A stretch of 64,000 bases of DNA from Dehalococcoidia bacterium. GTDB taxonomy: Bacteria; Chloroflexota; Dehalococcoidia; SpSt-223. Both the position numbers and the translations under genes were made by a program. Of this stretch, positions 36,468 through 45,343 are shown in pieces. Location: positions 124,001 to 188,000 of the forward strand of contig JANWZD010000001.1 of the NCBI GenBank assembly GCA_025054935.1, in the 5' to 3' direction. Every line of letters starts with the position of its first letter. Within the stretch, counting starts at the first letter, position 1. Below the pieces are notes generated by a model. It ran no database searches. It had not been told where the DNA came from and worked only from the letters and a program-made list of their open reading frames with translations.

Positions 36468-36956
36468 ATGTCCCCGAAGCCAGTTCGCATCGTGCCCGCT
36501 GCGGCGGTGCAGCCGCGGCCGCTCCCCAGCCCGGTCGATTACATTGCCCCGCCTTACGCCATCGCCGTTGCACTGACGGTTGACCGCGGTGTTCCCATCC
36601 GCTCTCCGGACGCAGATGAGGGGGCGCGCCGCTCGCTGCTCGTCACGGAGGGGGTGCAGTTCGGCATTGTGGAAGTGGGACCGCGCGGCGGCGAGCGCTG
36701 GCACCGCCATCTGTCGTACTACGACATCCTCATCTATGTCGAGCGCGGGCGAGGAGAGATCGGATGGACCGATGATGCCGGCGAACACCGCGCACCAATC
36801 GGCGCCGGAGATTTCATTCACATCGCTCCAGGCGCACAGAACTGCTGGGTGAATACGGGCGCCGAGGTTCTCCGCTTCCTCTGGGTAGGCTACTACCATA
36901 CCCCGACCGAACGCACCGATGGTGCGCCCGAGGCTGACGGCGCGGCTGCTGAATAG
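36468..36956 (+). CDS. cupin-domain protein
   Basis: 162 residues, one cupin barrel: FGIVEVGPRGGERWHRHLS then YYDILIYVERGRGEIGWTDD, then GAGDFIHIAPGAQNCWVNTG. Histidines in the first motif (W-H-R-H) plus a late His would bind a metal, with the second motif less complete. Function unknown; possible oxidoreductase or sugar isomerase. Start is ATG 36468 behind GAGGAG; a TTG at 36447 is less likely. Confidence 0.75.
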   Translation: MSPKPVRIVPAAAVQPRPLPSPVDYIAPPYAIAVALTVDRGVPIRSPDADEGARRSLLVTEGVQFGIVEVGPRGGERWHRHLSYYDILIYVERGRGEIGWTDDAGEHRAPIGAGDFIHIAPGAQNCWVNTGAEVLRFLWVGYYHTPTERTDGAPEADGAAAE

Positions 36957-37011
36957 CGGCAGCCGCCTCGCTGGTCAGACCGCCGATTTCGGACCGGCCG
37001 GCGCGGAAATA

Positions 37012-37044
37012 CGCGACCAGTCGCGAGTGCCAGTATCATTGACA
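37012..37044 (+). promoter_or_regulatory. dyad and promoter-like hexamers before the ABC operon
   Basis: CGCGAC-CA-GTCGCG (37012-37025) is a 14-bp dyad. TATCAT (37034-37039) and TTGACA (37039-37044) follow. The TTGACA is a perfect -35 match but has no -10 at 16-18 bp, and TATCAT has no -35, so the true promoter is not fixed. A regulator could bind the dyad. Confidence 0.3.
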
Positions 37045-37108
37045 AGTTGGAATGTGGGTGGAAGCTCTCCCGCGATATCGCACGAAGGTTCGGCAAACGG
37101 AGGTTTTG

Positions 37109-38716
37109 ATGAGGTCAGTTCGTCGGGTGACGACGCTGCTCGCCGCGACGGCCTTGATGGTGACGGCCTGTGCTCCACAAGCCCCCACTACCGGCGGCGC
37201 AGCGGCACCGGCGGCGACGCCTAGCCCTGCTCGGGGAGGAACACTTGTGGTCGCCGCAAGCAGCGACCCGGGGCAACTGAACACCGCGATCACCACCGCA
37301 GGCGGAACCCATTTCGTTGCCGCGCTGCTCTACAACGGGCTGATCTTCCTCGATCAGGAAGCCAACCCGAAGCCAGACTTGGCCGAGAAGTGGACTATCT
37401 CGCCTGACGGCAGGAGCTACACGTTCACTCTGCGCCAAAATGTCAAGTGGCATGACGGCAAGCCCTTCACCTCGGCGGACGTGAAGTTCAGCTTCGAAGA
37501 AGTGCTGCTGCGCTATCACGGCCGCACGGCGACGATGCGCACCGTCCTCGACGGGATTGAGACGCCAGACCCCTTCACCGTCGTCTTCCGGTTCAAGCAG
37601 CCGTATGGTCCCCTCCTCCAGCGGCTCGACGTGATCGAAGCCCCGATCATCCCCAAGCACATTTATGAGGGGACTGACCCGACACGGAATCCGGCAAACA
37701 CGCAGCCTGTCGGCACCGGTCCGTTCAAGTTCGCTGAGTATGTCCGCGACGACCGAACGCGCTTTGTGCGGAACCCCGACTATTTCAAGCCGAACTTGCC
37801 CTACCTCGATGAGGTGATCTTCCGCGTCATTCCCCAGGCAAATACGCAGGTGCTGGCGTTGGAGAATGGCGAGGTAGATTACCTGAACAGCGTTCCCGGA
37901 CCCGATTTGGCACGGCTGCGTGCAAACCGGGACATCACGATCGAGAAATCGGCCATGGGCTCGGGCGGCTCGTTCTGCACCAGCACGCTGATTTTCAACC
38001 TCGAGCGTCCAGCCACCGGCAAGGTCGAAGTGCGTCAGGCGCTTGCCTATGCGATCGACCGCGCCCAGATCTTGGAGCAGGTCAACTTCGGGCAGGGCAA
38101 GGTCAGCGAGGCGTTTATCAACAGCGGGCTGACGTGGGCGACGAACCCCAACGCGCCGAAATATCCGCTCAACCGCGAGCTTGCCGGCCAGCTGCTCGAC
38201 CGCGCCGGATATCCGCGCGGCGCCGATGGTGTCCGCCTCAGCCTTGATTTCGTCCATCCCAGCGCCCAATCGCGGCTCGGCGAGCTGCTGCGGCAGCAGC
38301 TCCAGCCGATCGGCATCAACTTGGTTCTGAAGGCGCTCGAGGTGAATGCCGCGAACGAGCAGGTCTTCATCCGGCGTGACTTCGATATCGGCTGGGCCTC
38401 CTACTGCAATGGCCCCGACCCGGAGATCGGAGTGCGGCGGATGATCGACTCGACGAACATCGGGCCGGTGCTGTTCTCGAATGGGGCGGCCTACCGCAAT
38501 CCCCAGGTCGATGACCTGCTCAACCGTGCCGCGGCCCTCACTGACCGTGCCGAGCGCGGCCGGCTCTATCAGGAGATGCAGGTTATCCTTGGCCGCGACC
38601 TTCCCTATCTCGGCTTGGTCGAGAGTGAGGGCTACCGCGCCTGGCGAAGCAGCTTCAAGGGGTTCCAATATTGGAGCGGCTTGTTCGCGGAGACCGCCTA
38701 CCTTGAGAAGCGCTAG
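37109..38716 (+). CDS. peptide/nickel-type ABC transporter substrate-binding lipoprotein
   Basis: 535-residue family-5 binding protein. The signal peptide has the lipobox VTACAPQ; a Thr/Ala/Pro tether leads to RGGTLVVAASSDPG. Family features include LAEKWTISPDGRSYTFTLR, VKWHDGKPFTSADVKFSFE, PVGTGPFKF and KVEVRQALAYAIDR. Start ATG 37109 follows CGGAGG. It is the first gene of a three-gene unit with two permeases. Oligopeptide, dipeptide or another solute cannot be told apart from sequence. Confidence 0.9.
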   Translation: MRSVRRVTTLLAATALMVTACAPQAPTTGGAAAPAATPSPARGGTLVVAASSDPGQLNTAITTAGGTHFVAALLYNGLIFLDQEANPKPDLAEKWTISPDGRSYTFTLRQNVKWHDGKPFTSADVKFSFEEVLLRYHGRTATMRTVLDGIETPDPFTVVFRFKQPYGPLLQRLDVIEAPIIPKHIYEGTDPTRNPANTQPVGTGPFKFAEYVRDDRTRFVRNPDYFKPNLPYLDEVIFRVIPQANTQVLALENGEVDYLNSVPGPDLARLRANRDITIEKSAMGSGGSFCTSTLIFNLERPATGKVEVRQALAYAIDRAQILEQVNFGQGKVSEAFINSGLTWATNPNAPKYPLNRELAGQLLDRAGYPRGADGVRLSLDFVHPSAQSRLGELLRQQLQPIGINLVLKALEVNAANEQVFIRRDFDIGWASYCNGPDPEIGVRRMIDSTNIGPVLFSNGAAYRNPQVDDLLNRAAALTDRAERGRLYQEMQVILGRDLPYLGLVESEGYRAWRSSFKGFQYWSGLFAETAYLEKR

Positions 38717-38740
38717 CCGGCCCCTGGCTGCCGTTCCCGG

Positions 38741-39703
38741 ATGACGCGCTACGCGATCCGCCGCCTCATCCAAGTCGTCCCATTCGCGGTGGTGATCGTT
38801 TGTCTGGTCTTCGTTCTCATCCGCCTCGCGCCCGGCGACCCCATCACGTACCTCGCCGAGGCGGATGGGGACGCCGCTTACCTTGCAGCGATGCGGGCGA
38901 AGTACGGCCTCGACCGGCCGATCGGCGAGCAGCTCCTCGCCTATCTCAGCAATGCGCTCCGGGGCGATTTTGGGGATTCTTTTCGCTACAACCGTCCCGT
39001 TGCCGAGGTCATCGTCTCGCGCCTGCCGGCGACCTTGCTGCTGATGGGCACAGCCCTAGCGGTCTCGACCGTGCTGGGACTGCTCCTCGGCATCGAGGCA
39101 GCGCGGCGGGCCAACAGCTATCGCGACCTTGTCCTGACAACCGGTAGCCTCCTCGGTCAGGCGTTGCCCTCCTTTTGGCTGGCGCAGATCGTGGTTCTTG
39201 TCTTTGCCGCGCGGCTCGGCTGGTTTCCCGTGCAGGGGATGACGACGGCGCGGGCGAACTACACCGGGCTCGCCTATGTGCTCGATGTCGCATGGCATCT
39301 GGCCCTGCCAGCCGCCTGCCTCGGGCTGCTGCAGCTTGCGCTTATCACTCGGCTGACTCGCGCCAGCCTGCGGGAGGCGCTCGCCGACGAGTATGTGCGG
39401 ACCGCGCGAGCGAAAGGGCTGACTGAGAATGATGTGGTGCTGCGTCACGCCCTGCCCAATGCTCTCCTCCCTGTCGTCACGGTGATCGGGGGGCAGTTCG
39501 GGAACATTCTCACCGGAGCAGTGCTGATCGAAATCATTTTTGCGTGGCCGGGGATCGGCCGCCTGATTTATGACGCGACTACGGCCCGAGACTATCCCTT
39601 GCTGACCGGGCTGTTCTTTGTCGCCGCGCTTGGGGTCATCCTCGCCAACTTGGTCACCGACCTGACCTATGCGGTGCTCGACCCGCGGGTGCGGCTGCGA
39701 TGA
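38741..39703 (+). CDS. ABC transporter permease, DppB/OppB type
   Basis: 320 residues with six membrane helices. N-terminal YAIRRLIQVVPFAVVIVCLV and FVLIRLAPGDP are standard for this family, and the ATPase-contact EAA loop reads EYVRTARAKGLTENDVVLRH. Follows the binding-protein gene by 24 bp and overlaps the second permease by 4 bp. Confidence 0.93.
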   Translation: MTRYAIRRLIQVVPFAVVIVCLVFVLIRLAPGDPITYLAEADGDAAYLAAMRAKYGLDRPIGEQLLAYLSNALRGDFGDSFRYNRPVAEVIVSRLPATLLLMGTALAVSTVLGLLLGIEAARRANSYRDLVLTTGSLLGQALPSFWLAQIVVLVFAARLGWFPVQGMTTARANYTGLAYVLDVAWHLALPAACLGLLQLALITRLTRASLREALADEYVRTARAKGLTENDVVLRHALPNALLPVVTVIGGQFGNILTGAVLIEIIFAWPGIGRLIYDATTARDYPLLTGLFFVAALGVILANLVTDLTYAVLDPRVRLR

Positions 39704-40578
39704 CGGCGTCTGCTCCGGCGATTGAGCAGGTCGCCCCGATCTCCCTCCCGCCTACTCGCCGGCGTCGGCGCAGCGGCTTCTGGCGGCAGAAGTCGGGGCT
39801 GGTCGGGCTGGCGTTGGTCGGCTTCGTTGGGGCGGTGGCGCTGGTCGGCCCGATCATGGTGCCGGTCAGTCCGTTCGAGCCGGTCGCGCCGCCCTTTCAC
39901 CCTCCCTCTGCGGCAACCCCCTTCGGCGCCGACGACCTCGGCCGTGACGTTCTCTCCGGCGTTGTCCACGGCGCCCGCGTCTCGCTCGTCGTTGGGCTGG
40001 CAGTAGCGCTGCTCTCCTCGCTTGTCGGCGCGACGGTGGGGCTCGTCGGCGGGTTCTTCGGCGGCTGGGCCGATGACGCTCTGATGCGCTTTACCGAACT
40101 AGTCGATGTCTTGCCGCGCTATTTCCTCGCCGTGCTTGCGGCTGCGCTCTTCGGGCCCAGCCTGCTCTTCCTGACACTGCTGCTCGGGCTGACATTCTGG
40201 CCGGGAACGGCGCGGCTGATGCGCTCTCAAGTGCTCACCGTGCGCGAGCGAGAGTACGTCCACGCCGCGCGAGCGATTGGCGCCTCAAACTGGCGGGTCA
40301 TTGTCCGCCATGTCTTGCCGAATTCGATCACGGTGATTGTCGTCGCAGCAGCGCTCCAGATTGGCGCGGCAATCTTGGTCGAAGCGGGGTTGTCGTTCCT
40401 CGGCCTCGGCGACCGGAGCGTGGTGACCTGGGGCTACATGCTCAATAACGCCCAAAACTTCCTCCGGCTCGCCTGGTGGATGTCTGTCTTCCCCGGCATT
40501 GCGCTGCTGCTGACCGTCCTTGGTGCGAACTTACTTGCGGACGGCCTGCAAGCATGGTGGGACACGCGCCTCGCCTAA
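39700..40578 (+). CDS. ABC transporter permease, DppC/OppC type
   Basis: 292 residues. N-terminal helix and periplasmic region with HPPSAATPFGADDLGRDVLS typical of DppC, then five helices, with the EAA loop REYVHAARAIGASNWRVIVRH and a final NAQNFLRLAWWMSVFPGIAL. ATGA overlap with DppB. No ATPase gene follows; the next gene converges. The ATPases must be supplied from elsewhere. Confidence 0.93.
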   Translation: MTASAPAIEQVAPISLPPTRRRRRSGFWRQKSGLVGLALVGFVGAVALVGPIMVPVSPFEPVAPPFHPPSAATPFGADDLGRDVLSGVVHGARVSLVVGLAVALLSSLVGATVGLVGGFFGGWADDALMRFTELVDVLPRYFLAVLAAALFGPSLLFLTLLLGLTFWPGTARLMRSQVLTVREREYVHAARAIGASNWRVIVRHVLPNSITVIVVAAALQIGAAILVEAGLSFLGLGDRSVVTWGYMLNNAQNFLRLAWWMSVFPGIALLLTVLGANLLADGLQAWWDTRLA

Positions 40579-40606
40579 GAACCGCTTCTCCTCTACGACA
40601 GGCATA

Positions 40607-41914
40607 TCACTGCGCGGCGGCGCGTGCTTCGGCGAGCGCGGGCAGCGAGGCGAGCACTCGTGCCGCCACCGCTTCGCCGAGCAGAAGGCTGTAGTTCTGG
40701 CCGCGGTCGTGCGGATAGACCTGGCCCATGTTCGCGAGCCACACATTCGGCCAGGGCGTTTCAAACGGAGGCTGCCGCTCGCGATAGCCGGGCGTCACGA
40801 TCGGCTGAGCGAAAAGCGCTCGGTTGACCACTGCCTCGCGCAGCCAGCGCTCCTCGAACTGCGGATTGAGGCGACGGAGCGCCGGCACCAGTTCGCCGAG
40901 GGTCTCATCGTCGCTCAGGCGGAAGAGGCGATGGTCGTGCGGAAGGTAATTGCCGAGATAGAGGACGTGCAGCCCGCCATAGTCGGAGGGCGGCAGGAAG
41001 TTCGTGTGCTCGACAAGAACGAGGAAGGGATAGCTTGGGTCGAGGATGGAGAGCCAATACGCCCTCTGAACGCTGCGGGTGAGCCCGAGCACGACGTTGT
41101 GCGCTCCGAGATGCGGCGCTGCCTGCTGGTAGCGGGCGCGGTAATCCGCCGGGAGGTCGGGAGCAAGGCGGAGGAAGAGAGCGGTCGGCAAGGTGACGAT
41201 GAGCGCATCGAACTGCTCATTGCCGTGCTCGGTCCGGACCGCCACCGCGCCCTCGCGTTGTCCAATCCACTCCACCGCTTCGCCTGTTCGGACCGCTCCT
41301 CCCAGGCGCCGCACCTCGGCCGCGAGCCGCTCGTACACTTGTCCGAACCCGCCGCGAAGGTAGCCGAGCGAAGGCGTCCGGTCATGCACCCGCGCCCAGA
41401 ACCAGGCCATGCTCACCTGGTCGGCGTACTCCCCCATCTTGCCGCGGAGCTGGGGCGCCCAGACCGTCTCGTACGCCCGCGTTCCCATGGTTCGGCGGAG
41501 CCATTCGGCCGCGGTCGTTCCCTCGAAGCGAGCGGGGTCGCGCACCATCTTGAGATAGGCGACAACAAGCCCGAGCCGCAGTCGGTCGACGAGGGGGAGG
41601 AAGGGAAAGCGAAGCACCGCAACCGGGCCGTCGAAGCGGTGGGTCTGCTCATGCAGCCGGAGCGCGGTGGGCGGCTTCCCCCACCGCAGCTTCCCTCTCA
41701 GGCCCAATTCCTCGATCAGCCGAACCATTCGCGTGTCAGTGCGAAAGAGGTGATGGTAAAAGCGCTCGAGGGGCGCGCCTCCCAGCATGAAGTTGACGGC
41801 CAGCCCTCCGACCGCTTGCTCGCGTTCGATGACCGTGACCCGCACTCCCGCCCGGGCAAGCTGCCACGCTGCCATCAGGCCGAGCGCGCCTGCTCCGATC
41901 ACGCCGACATGCAT
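40607..41914 (-). CDS. FAD-dependent amine-oxidase-like oxidoreductase
   Basis: 435 residues. The N-terminal dinucleotide fold is VGVIGAGALGLMAAWQLARA followed by VTVIEREQAVGGLAV, and the later part with NPQFEERWLREAVVNRALFA and NVWLANMGQVYPHDRGQNYS closes the FAD site. Similar to protoporphyrinogen-oxidase/phytoene-desaturase-like proteins and to those seen with polysaccharide genes (UDP-galactopyranose-mutase-like). Substrate unknown. ATG 41914 lies in GAGGTGGAAGGA; the GTG at 41923 is possible. It converges with the ABC operon. Confidence 0.75.
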   Translation of the reverse strand: MHVGVIGAGALGLMAAWQLARAGVRVTVIEREQAVGGLAVNFMLGGAPLERFYHHLFRTDTRMVRLIEELGLRGKLRWGKPPTALRLHEQTHRFDGPVAVLRFPFLPLVDRLRLGLVVAYLKMVRDPARFEGTTAAEWLRRTMGTRAYETVWAPQLRGKMGEYADQVSMAWFWARVHDRTPSLGYLRGGFGQVYERLAAEVRRLGGAVRTGEAVEWIGQREGAVAVRTEHGNEQFDALIVTLPTALFLRLAPDLPADYRARYQQAAPHLGAHNVVLGLTRSVQRAYWLSILDPSYPFLVLVEHTNFLPPSDYGGLHVLYLGNYLPHDHRLFRLSDDETLGELVPALRRLNPQFEERWLREAVVNRALFAQPIVTPGYRERQPPFETPWPNVWLANMGQVYPHDRGQNYSLLLGEAVAARVLASLPALAEARAAAQ

Positions 41915-42600
41915 TCCTTCCACCTCGTCGGCGGTGCGGCGGCAGGCAGCGCCACCCCGCGCGGGCCGGGTCGGAGCGCGGCCGGCGGCATCCCGGCGAA
42001 CTCGCCGTCAGCACGGGCCAGGGGAGGAGAGGCCGCGGCGAGACCGAGAAAGCAGCGTGCCTGATCCGAGCGGATGCAGCCGCCTCCTCGGACACGGCGG
42101 GCGCAAGCGCAGCGCAGAGAGAGCGTCCGGCCCGAGGAGAGAGCGCCGTTATCCTCTGCGCTCTCCTCTCCTCGGCGGTGCGGCGGCCCCACGAGCGCGA
42201 CGGCATTCGTCCCCGCCGTCTGCGGAGTGAGCGGCTGCAGGGCAGCGCCATCACCCGCTGCAGGGAACCGCGGGGCGCGTCGGCCGCGGAGCCTCTCCTC
42301 CGTCGTCTGAAGGGAAGAGTTTGCTGCGCAGCCGCTGCCGCAAACGGTCAACGGGACGAGCCCAGCGCCCCCCCGAAGGTGCGCGACGGCGGCGCCGTGC
42401 TGCAGGACGCCGGTCGGGCAGAGCGTCCAGGGACAGCTCTGGAGCGACGCCGCTCCCGCAGCGTTCTCAAGGATGCCCCGCCTGCGGTACCCGCCGTTCC
42501 CTGCGCTTGCCCCGAGGAGCCGACGCAGCGCGGTCGTCCCGTCCCGTGCTGTGGCGACGAGCGGCACTATTCCATCGCCGCCGGCAGCGAGATGGAGTGC

Positions 42601-42616
42601 GCCCCCGCGCGGGGGC
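42601..42616. repeat. perfect 16-bp GC palindrome
   Basis: GCCCCCGCGCGGGGGC is self-complementary over all 16 bp. It lies in the gene-free stretch and may form a hairpin or be a protein site; no role is evident. Confidence 0.6.
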
Positions 42617-42937
42617 ATGCCGACGATCGAGACAGCGAGCACCCCGCCCGACCGGTCCTTTCTGGCGAGGCCCCTGCCGACCTCGCCCAATGTTGTCTCA
42701 CCGCGCTGAGGGGGAGGAGCGGGCCGCGGACGCGCTGCCGAGATGGCCTAGGACGACGAAGACCCCGCTGCCCGCTGCAGCAGCGCGAGCGGTGCTGTGA
42801 GCTGGAGAACGCACGTCGCTGGGCATGGATGCTCTCCCCCGCTCCGCTGCGGGGAGCGGTCCTCATCAGTGTAGCGGCCGCGTCGTCTGGAAGCGAAGAG
42901 CGGGAGCGGGGCACGTCGGCCGCCCGCGCTGGCGTGG

Positions 42938-43345
42938 TCTCGCGGCGCAGGTCGGCGCGCCGCGCCTCGAACGCGTTCCGGTCGGTCGTCAAGGTGGCGA
43001 CGGTCTCCCCGGCGTCGCAGCGCGCCGGAACGGTGTCGTCGGGCGAGACAAGAGCTGAGGCTCCATAGCCCTGCCAGATCCGCATTCCCGTCTCCTCTTT
43101 CCAGCGCTCGAATGCCCCAGGCCGCGAAACGAGGTACGGGCGGTTGTCGCACGCCTGCTTGAGCGCGGCGTAGGGGTTCGTCGGGCCGGGCTCGCGACTC
43201 AGAGAGACGTTCGTCTCCGCCCGTTCCGAGCAAGTCGCGAGTCAGTTCGGGATAGCCCCGCGCTGACCCGACGATGCCGCCACGGCGGCCGAGCGGGGCC
43301 TCGGCGACGGCATGAAGCGCTCCTTCGCCAAGCGCAGCGGCAGGC
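42938..43345 (-). pseudogene. possible decayed gene (GT-like fragments)
   Basis: Two reverse-strand frames read like real protein. From about 43345 to 43196: EPAAALGEGALHAVAEAPLG then GGIVGSARGYPELTRDLLG. From 43241 to 42938, in a different frame and after a stop: TNPYAALKQACDNRPYLVSR then PGAFERWKEETGMRIWQGYG then ASALVSPDDTVPARCDAGET. The second piece has codon-like base use (GC-rich third positions). The order and wording recall the end of a GT4 glycosyltransferase (GRPVVxSxxGxxPE...LLVxPxD), but an AMP-ligase-like reading is also possible. Joining them needs a frameshift. Confidence 0.3.
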
Positions 43346-43447
43346 TCCTCCCAGCTCCGCGGAGAGCAGCCTTCCCGGAGCGATGGTCAGGACTGGTAAC
43401 CCAATCGGTGCCGCGCTGAACCTCGGCGGCCCAGGAGCAGAGGGCGG

Positions 43448-43864
43448 TCACCTCATCTCCTCGTCGAGTGTCTCCCAACGCAACTGAATGGCGAGGTCCG
43501 GGCGCGCTGAAGAGCGCGGTCGTTCTTCGCGACGCTGCTCCCAGTAGGCGCGAACATACGGCCGGACCCACCGTTCGATCTCGGCAAGCAGCTCGGGTGG
43601 TTGCTCGCGGAGAAAGAGCAAGAACTCGGCGTGCTCTGCGGGCGGAAGAGTGCGGTGACCAGCAAGCGCGAGAACGACGTCCTCGGCGACGCCGAACGCA
43701 CGCGCCAACTTGCGGCAGGCGTGCGGAAGCGGCGTTCGCCGTCCGTTCAGGTAGTCGCTGACCGCCGATGCGCTCAGCCCTGCGCGGCGCGACGCCTCGC
43801 GCTGAGAGAGGCCGGCACTCGCGACCTGCTCCCGCAGCCAGCGGACGAACGGCTCGCTGGTCAT
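43448..43864 (-). CDS. XRE-family transcriptional regulator
   Basis: 138 residues. N-terminal helix-turn-helix: FVRWLREQVASAGLSQREAS then RRAGLSASAVSDYLNGRRTP, typical Cro/C1-type. The rest is helical (LLFLREQPPELLAEIERWVR) with an arginine-rich tail. Start is the ATG at 43864; there is no ribosome site, but TATACT lies 7 nt before it, so it is likely leaderless. It is divergent from the small acidic protein gene, with both starts 105 bp apart. Confidence 0.82.
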   Translation of the reverse strand: MTSEPFVRWLREQVASAGLSQREASRRAGLSASAVSDYLNGRRTPLPHACRKLARAFGVAEDVVLALAGHRTLPPAEHAEFLLFLREQPPELLAEIERWVRPYVRAYWEQRREERPRSSARPDLAIQLRWETLDEEMR

Positions 43865-43871
43865 CGTTGCC

Positions 43872-43877
43872 AGTATA
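43872..43877 (-). promoter_or_regulatory. -10 box of a leaderless promoter
   Basis: Reverse strand TATACT, then GGCAACG, then ATG of the XRE gene. Spacing is the same as before the gene at 349. No clear -35. Confidence 0.45.
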
Positions 43878-43969
43878 CCCCCGAAGCCCCGCCCTGCGGT
43901 GTCGCATCTCGACGGCGTGCTGGCGTACGATGCTCCTAGGCCGAACTGATGCGGCCTCAGGAGGAGAGC

Positions 43970-44299
43970 ATGAGCGCGACGATGGACCGGCTTGCGGAGA
44001 TGAACCCGAATATTGGCGAGCATCTCCGCGACTGGCAGATTGCCCGCACCCAGAACAACGAGGACGCCTACGACTGGAACGCCTTCCGCGAACACGAACT
44101 CCGTCTCGGCGCGCCTGACCCCGGCGAGGAGGAGCCGGAAGAGTTTCGCCAGTATGACTGGACAAAATACGCTCCTCGGGGTGATCAGAAAGCCGAAACC
44201 GGGGCCAGCTCGAGCGGCTGGCAGGGACACACCGAGCCGCCGCAGCAGGCGCGCGCCAGCTTGTTCGACTTCCTCCGCGCTCAGTTTGGTCGACGCTAA
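43970..44299 (+). CDS. small acidic hypothetical protein
   Basis: 109 residues. The N-terminal half is acidic and helical (MSATMDRLAEMNPNIGEHLR, NEDAYDWNAFREHELRLGAP), and the C-terminal half is Ser/Gly/Gln-rich, ending ASLFDFLRAQFGRR, which may be an amphipathic helix. Unrecognised. ATG 43970 has a strong AGGAGGAGAG site. It is divergent from the XRE regulator. Confidence 0.6.
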   Translation: MSATMDRLAEMNPNIGEHLRDWQIARTQNNEDAYDWNAFREHELRLGAPDPGEEEPEEFRQYDWTKYAPRGDQKAETGASSSGWQGHTEPPQQARASLFDFLRAQFGRR

Positions 44300-44557
44300 G
44301 CGGTGAGCGCGCCGCGGCGATGACGGCGCGGTGCCGTCCCGCGGCGCGCTCGGCATCCGCATTCTGCGCGCACCAGAGACGGCGAGCGGCGGGCGCAGCG
44401 CCCGCCGCTGGTGTATCTCCCGGACGGCCGGCTGTTCGTCTTGCGTCCCCTGCCGACCGGCGAGATAATCCTCTCAAAAACATGGTCTTCTCACAATTTG
44501 CGCCCACTCTTTTTCAAGCCGGCGCTGTGCCGGGGGGTGGATCTTTTGGAGTAATTT

Positions 44558-45298
44558 ATGGCCAATGTCTTTGCCGGCGAAGCTTCTCGCCTTGACCCGG
44601 AGGTCCTTCACACCGTTCACCTGCTGCCCGACGACTTTTGGGTCTTCGCAGAATTCAACACGGTTGGCCGAAATGTGGATTGGCTGATCATCCGGGAAGC
44701 GCCGGAGGCGGTCGGCGCCGCGCCCTCAACGCTGATCGTCACCGAGCTGAAGCGCCTTCCCCGTCCTCTGCGCGGACGTTCCACGGATGAGCCGTGGGAG
44801 ATCCTCGGCGAGGATGGAACGTGGCAAGAGTTTCGTCCCGCCAATGAACGGGATATCAATCCCTACTGGCAGGTCGTCAACACCGCGAACGCGATCAAGC
44901 ACTGGCTTTGGAACAACCAGCCGCTCTATGCAGAGACGGCAACGATCGCCAGCGAGCAGGAATTCGCGGTCTGGCCCGATCTCCTGCTCCTCGGCCCGCC
45001 CGGCACTGTGCACCACCTGCCGCTTCGCCCGCCCTCACGCTTCGGCGCGTGGTGGAGCAACGTGGACGACTGGCGGCGCCATCTTGAAATCTGGCGGCCG
45101 AAGAAGGGCAAGCCGTTCACCGCGCGCGAACTGGAGCGGCTCGTTGAGGTCCTTCGCCTTCGCCCCGTCACCGGTTCGCGGAGCGCCGTTATCGCGCCGC
45201 GGCCTGTCTATGATATAGAAGAACTTGCCTCGCTTGTCCGCTCGCTTCAAGCGCGCGTCGAACGCCTCGAAGCGCAAGTCGAGCAGCTGCGCAGCTGA
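44558..45298 (+). CDS. NERD-like nuclease-related domain protein
   Basis: 246 residues. DDFWVFAEFNTVGRNVDWLI then TLIVTELKRLPRPLRGR matches the NERD/restriction-endonuclease-like core: Asp in VDWLI and the E-x-K of TELKR. The rest includes WDLLLLGPPG-like APWPDLLLLG and a basic stretch EIWRPKKGKPFTARELE. The C-terminus is a coiled coil (SLVRSLQARVERLEAQVEQL). It may be a nuclease or nucleic-acid-binding protein. GGAG lies 7 nt before the ATG. The upstream 100 bp are richer in A+T than most of the window. Confidence 0.65.
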   Translation: MANVFAGEASRLDPEVLHTVHLLPDDFWVFAEFNTVGRNVDWLIIREAPEAVGAAPSTLIVTELKRLPRPLRGRSTDEPWEILGEDGTWQEFRPANERDINPYWQVVNTANAIKHWLWNNQPLYAETATIASEQEFAVWPDLLLLGPPGTVHHLPLRPPSRFGAWWSNVDDWRRHLEIWRPKKGKPFTARELERLVEVLRLRPVTGSRSAVIAPRPVYDIEELASLVRSLQARVERLEAQVEQLRS

Positions 45299-45343
45299 GT
45301 GAAGCGGGCGGCAGCGATGGCGGAGATGTGCGGGAGGAAGCCG

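Larger units (their letters stand above)
41915..43447. other. 1.5-kb region without an intact gene
   Basis: No frame of family-like protein spans this stretch, although base composition keeps most frames open. It contains protein-like fragments on the reverse strand (see the pseudogene entry) and several GC-rich hairpins, such as GCCCCCGCGCGGGGGC at 42601-42616 and CCGCTCC-N7-GGAGCGG near 42840. It may be a decayed gene or genes between a FAD oxidoreductase and an XRE regulator. Confidence 0.45.

Noticed and set aside
42178-43068. 296-codon forward frame in the gene-free stretch
   Set aside because: Arg/Ala/Pro-rich product with no domain; similar open frames exist in other phases there, as expected from base composition.
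44464-44520. A+T-richer patch with a T-run before the NERD-like gene as a terminator
   Set aside because: The T-run at about 44510 is not preceded by a matching GC hairpin.
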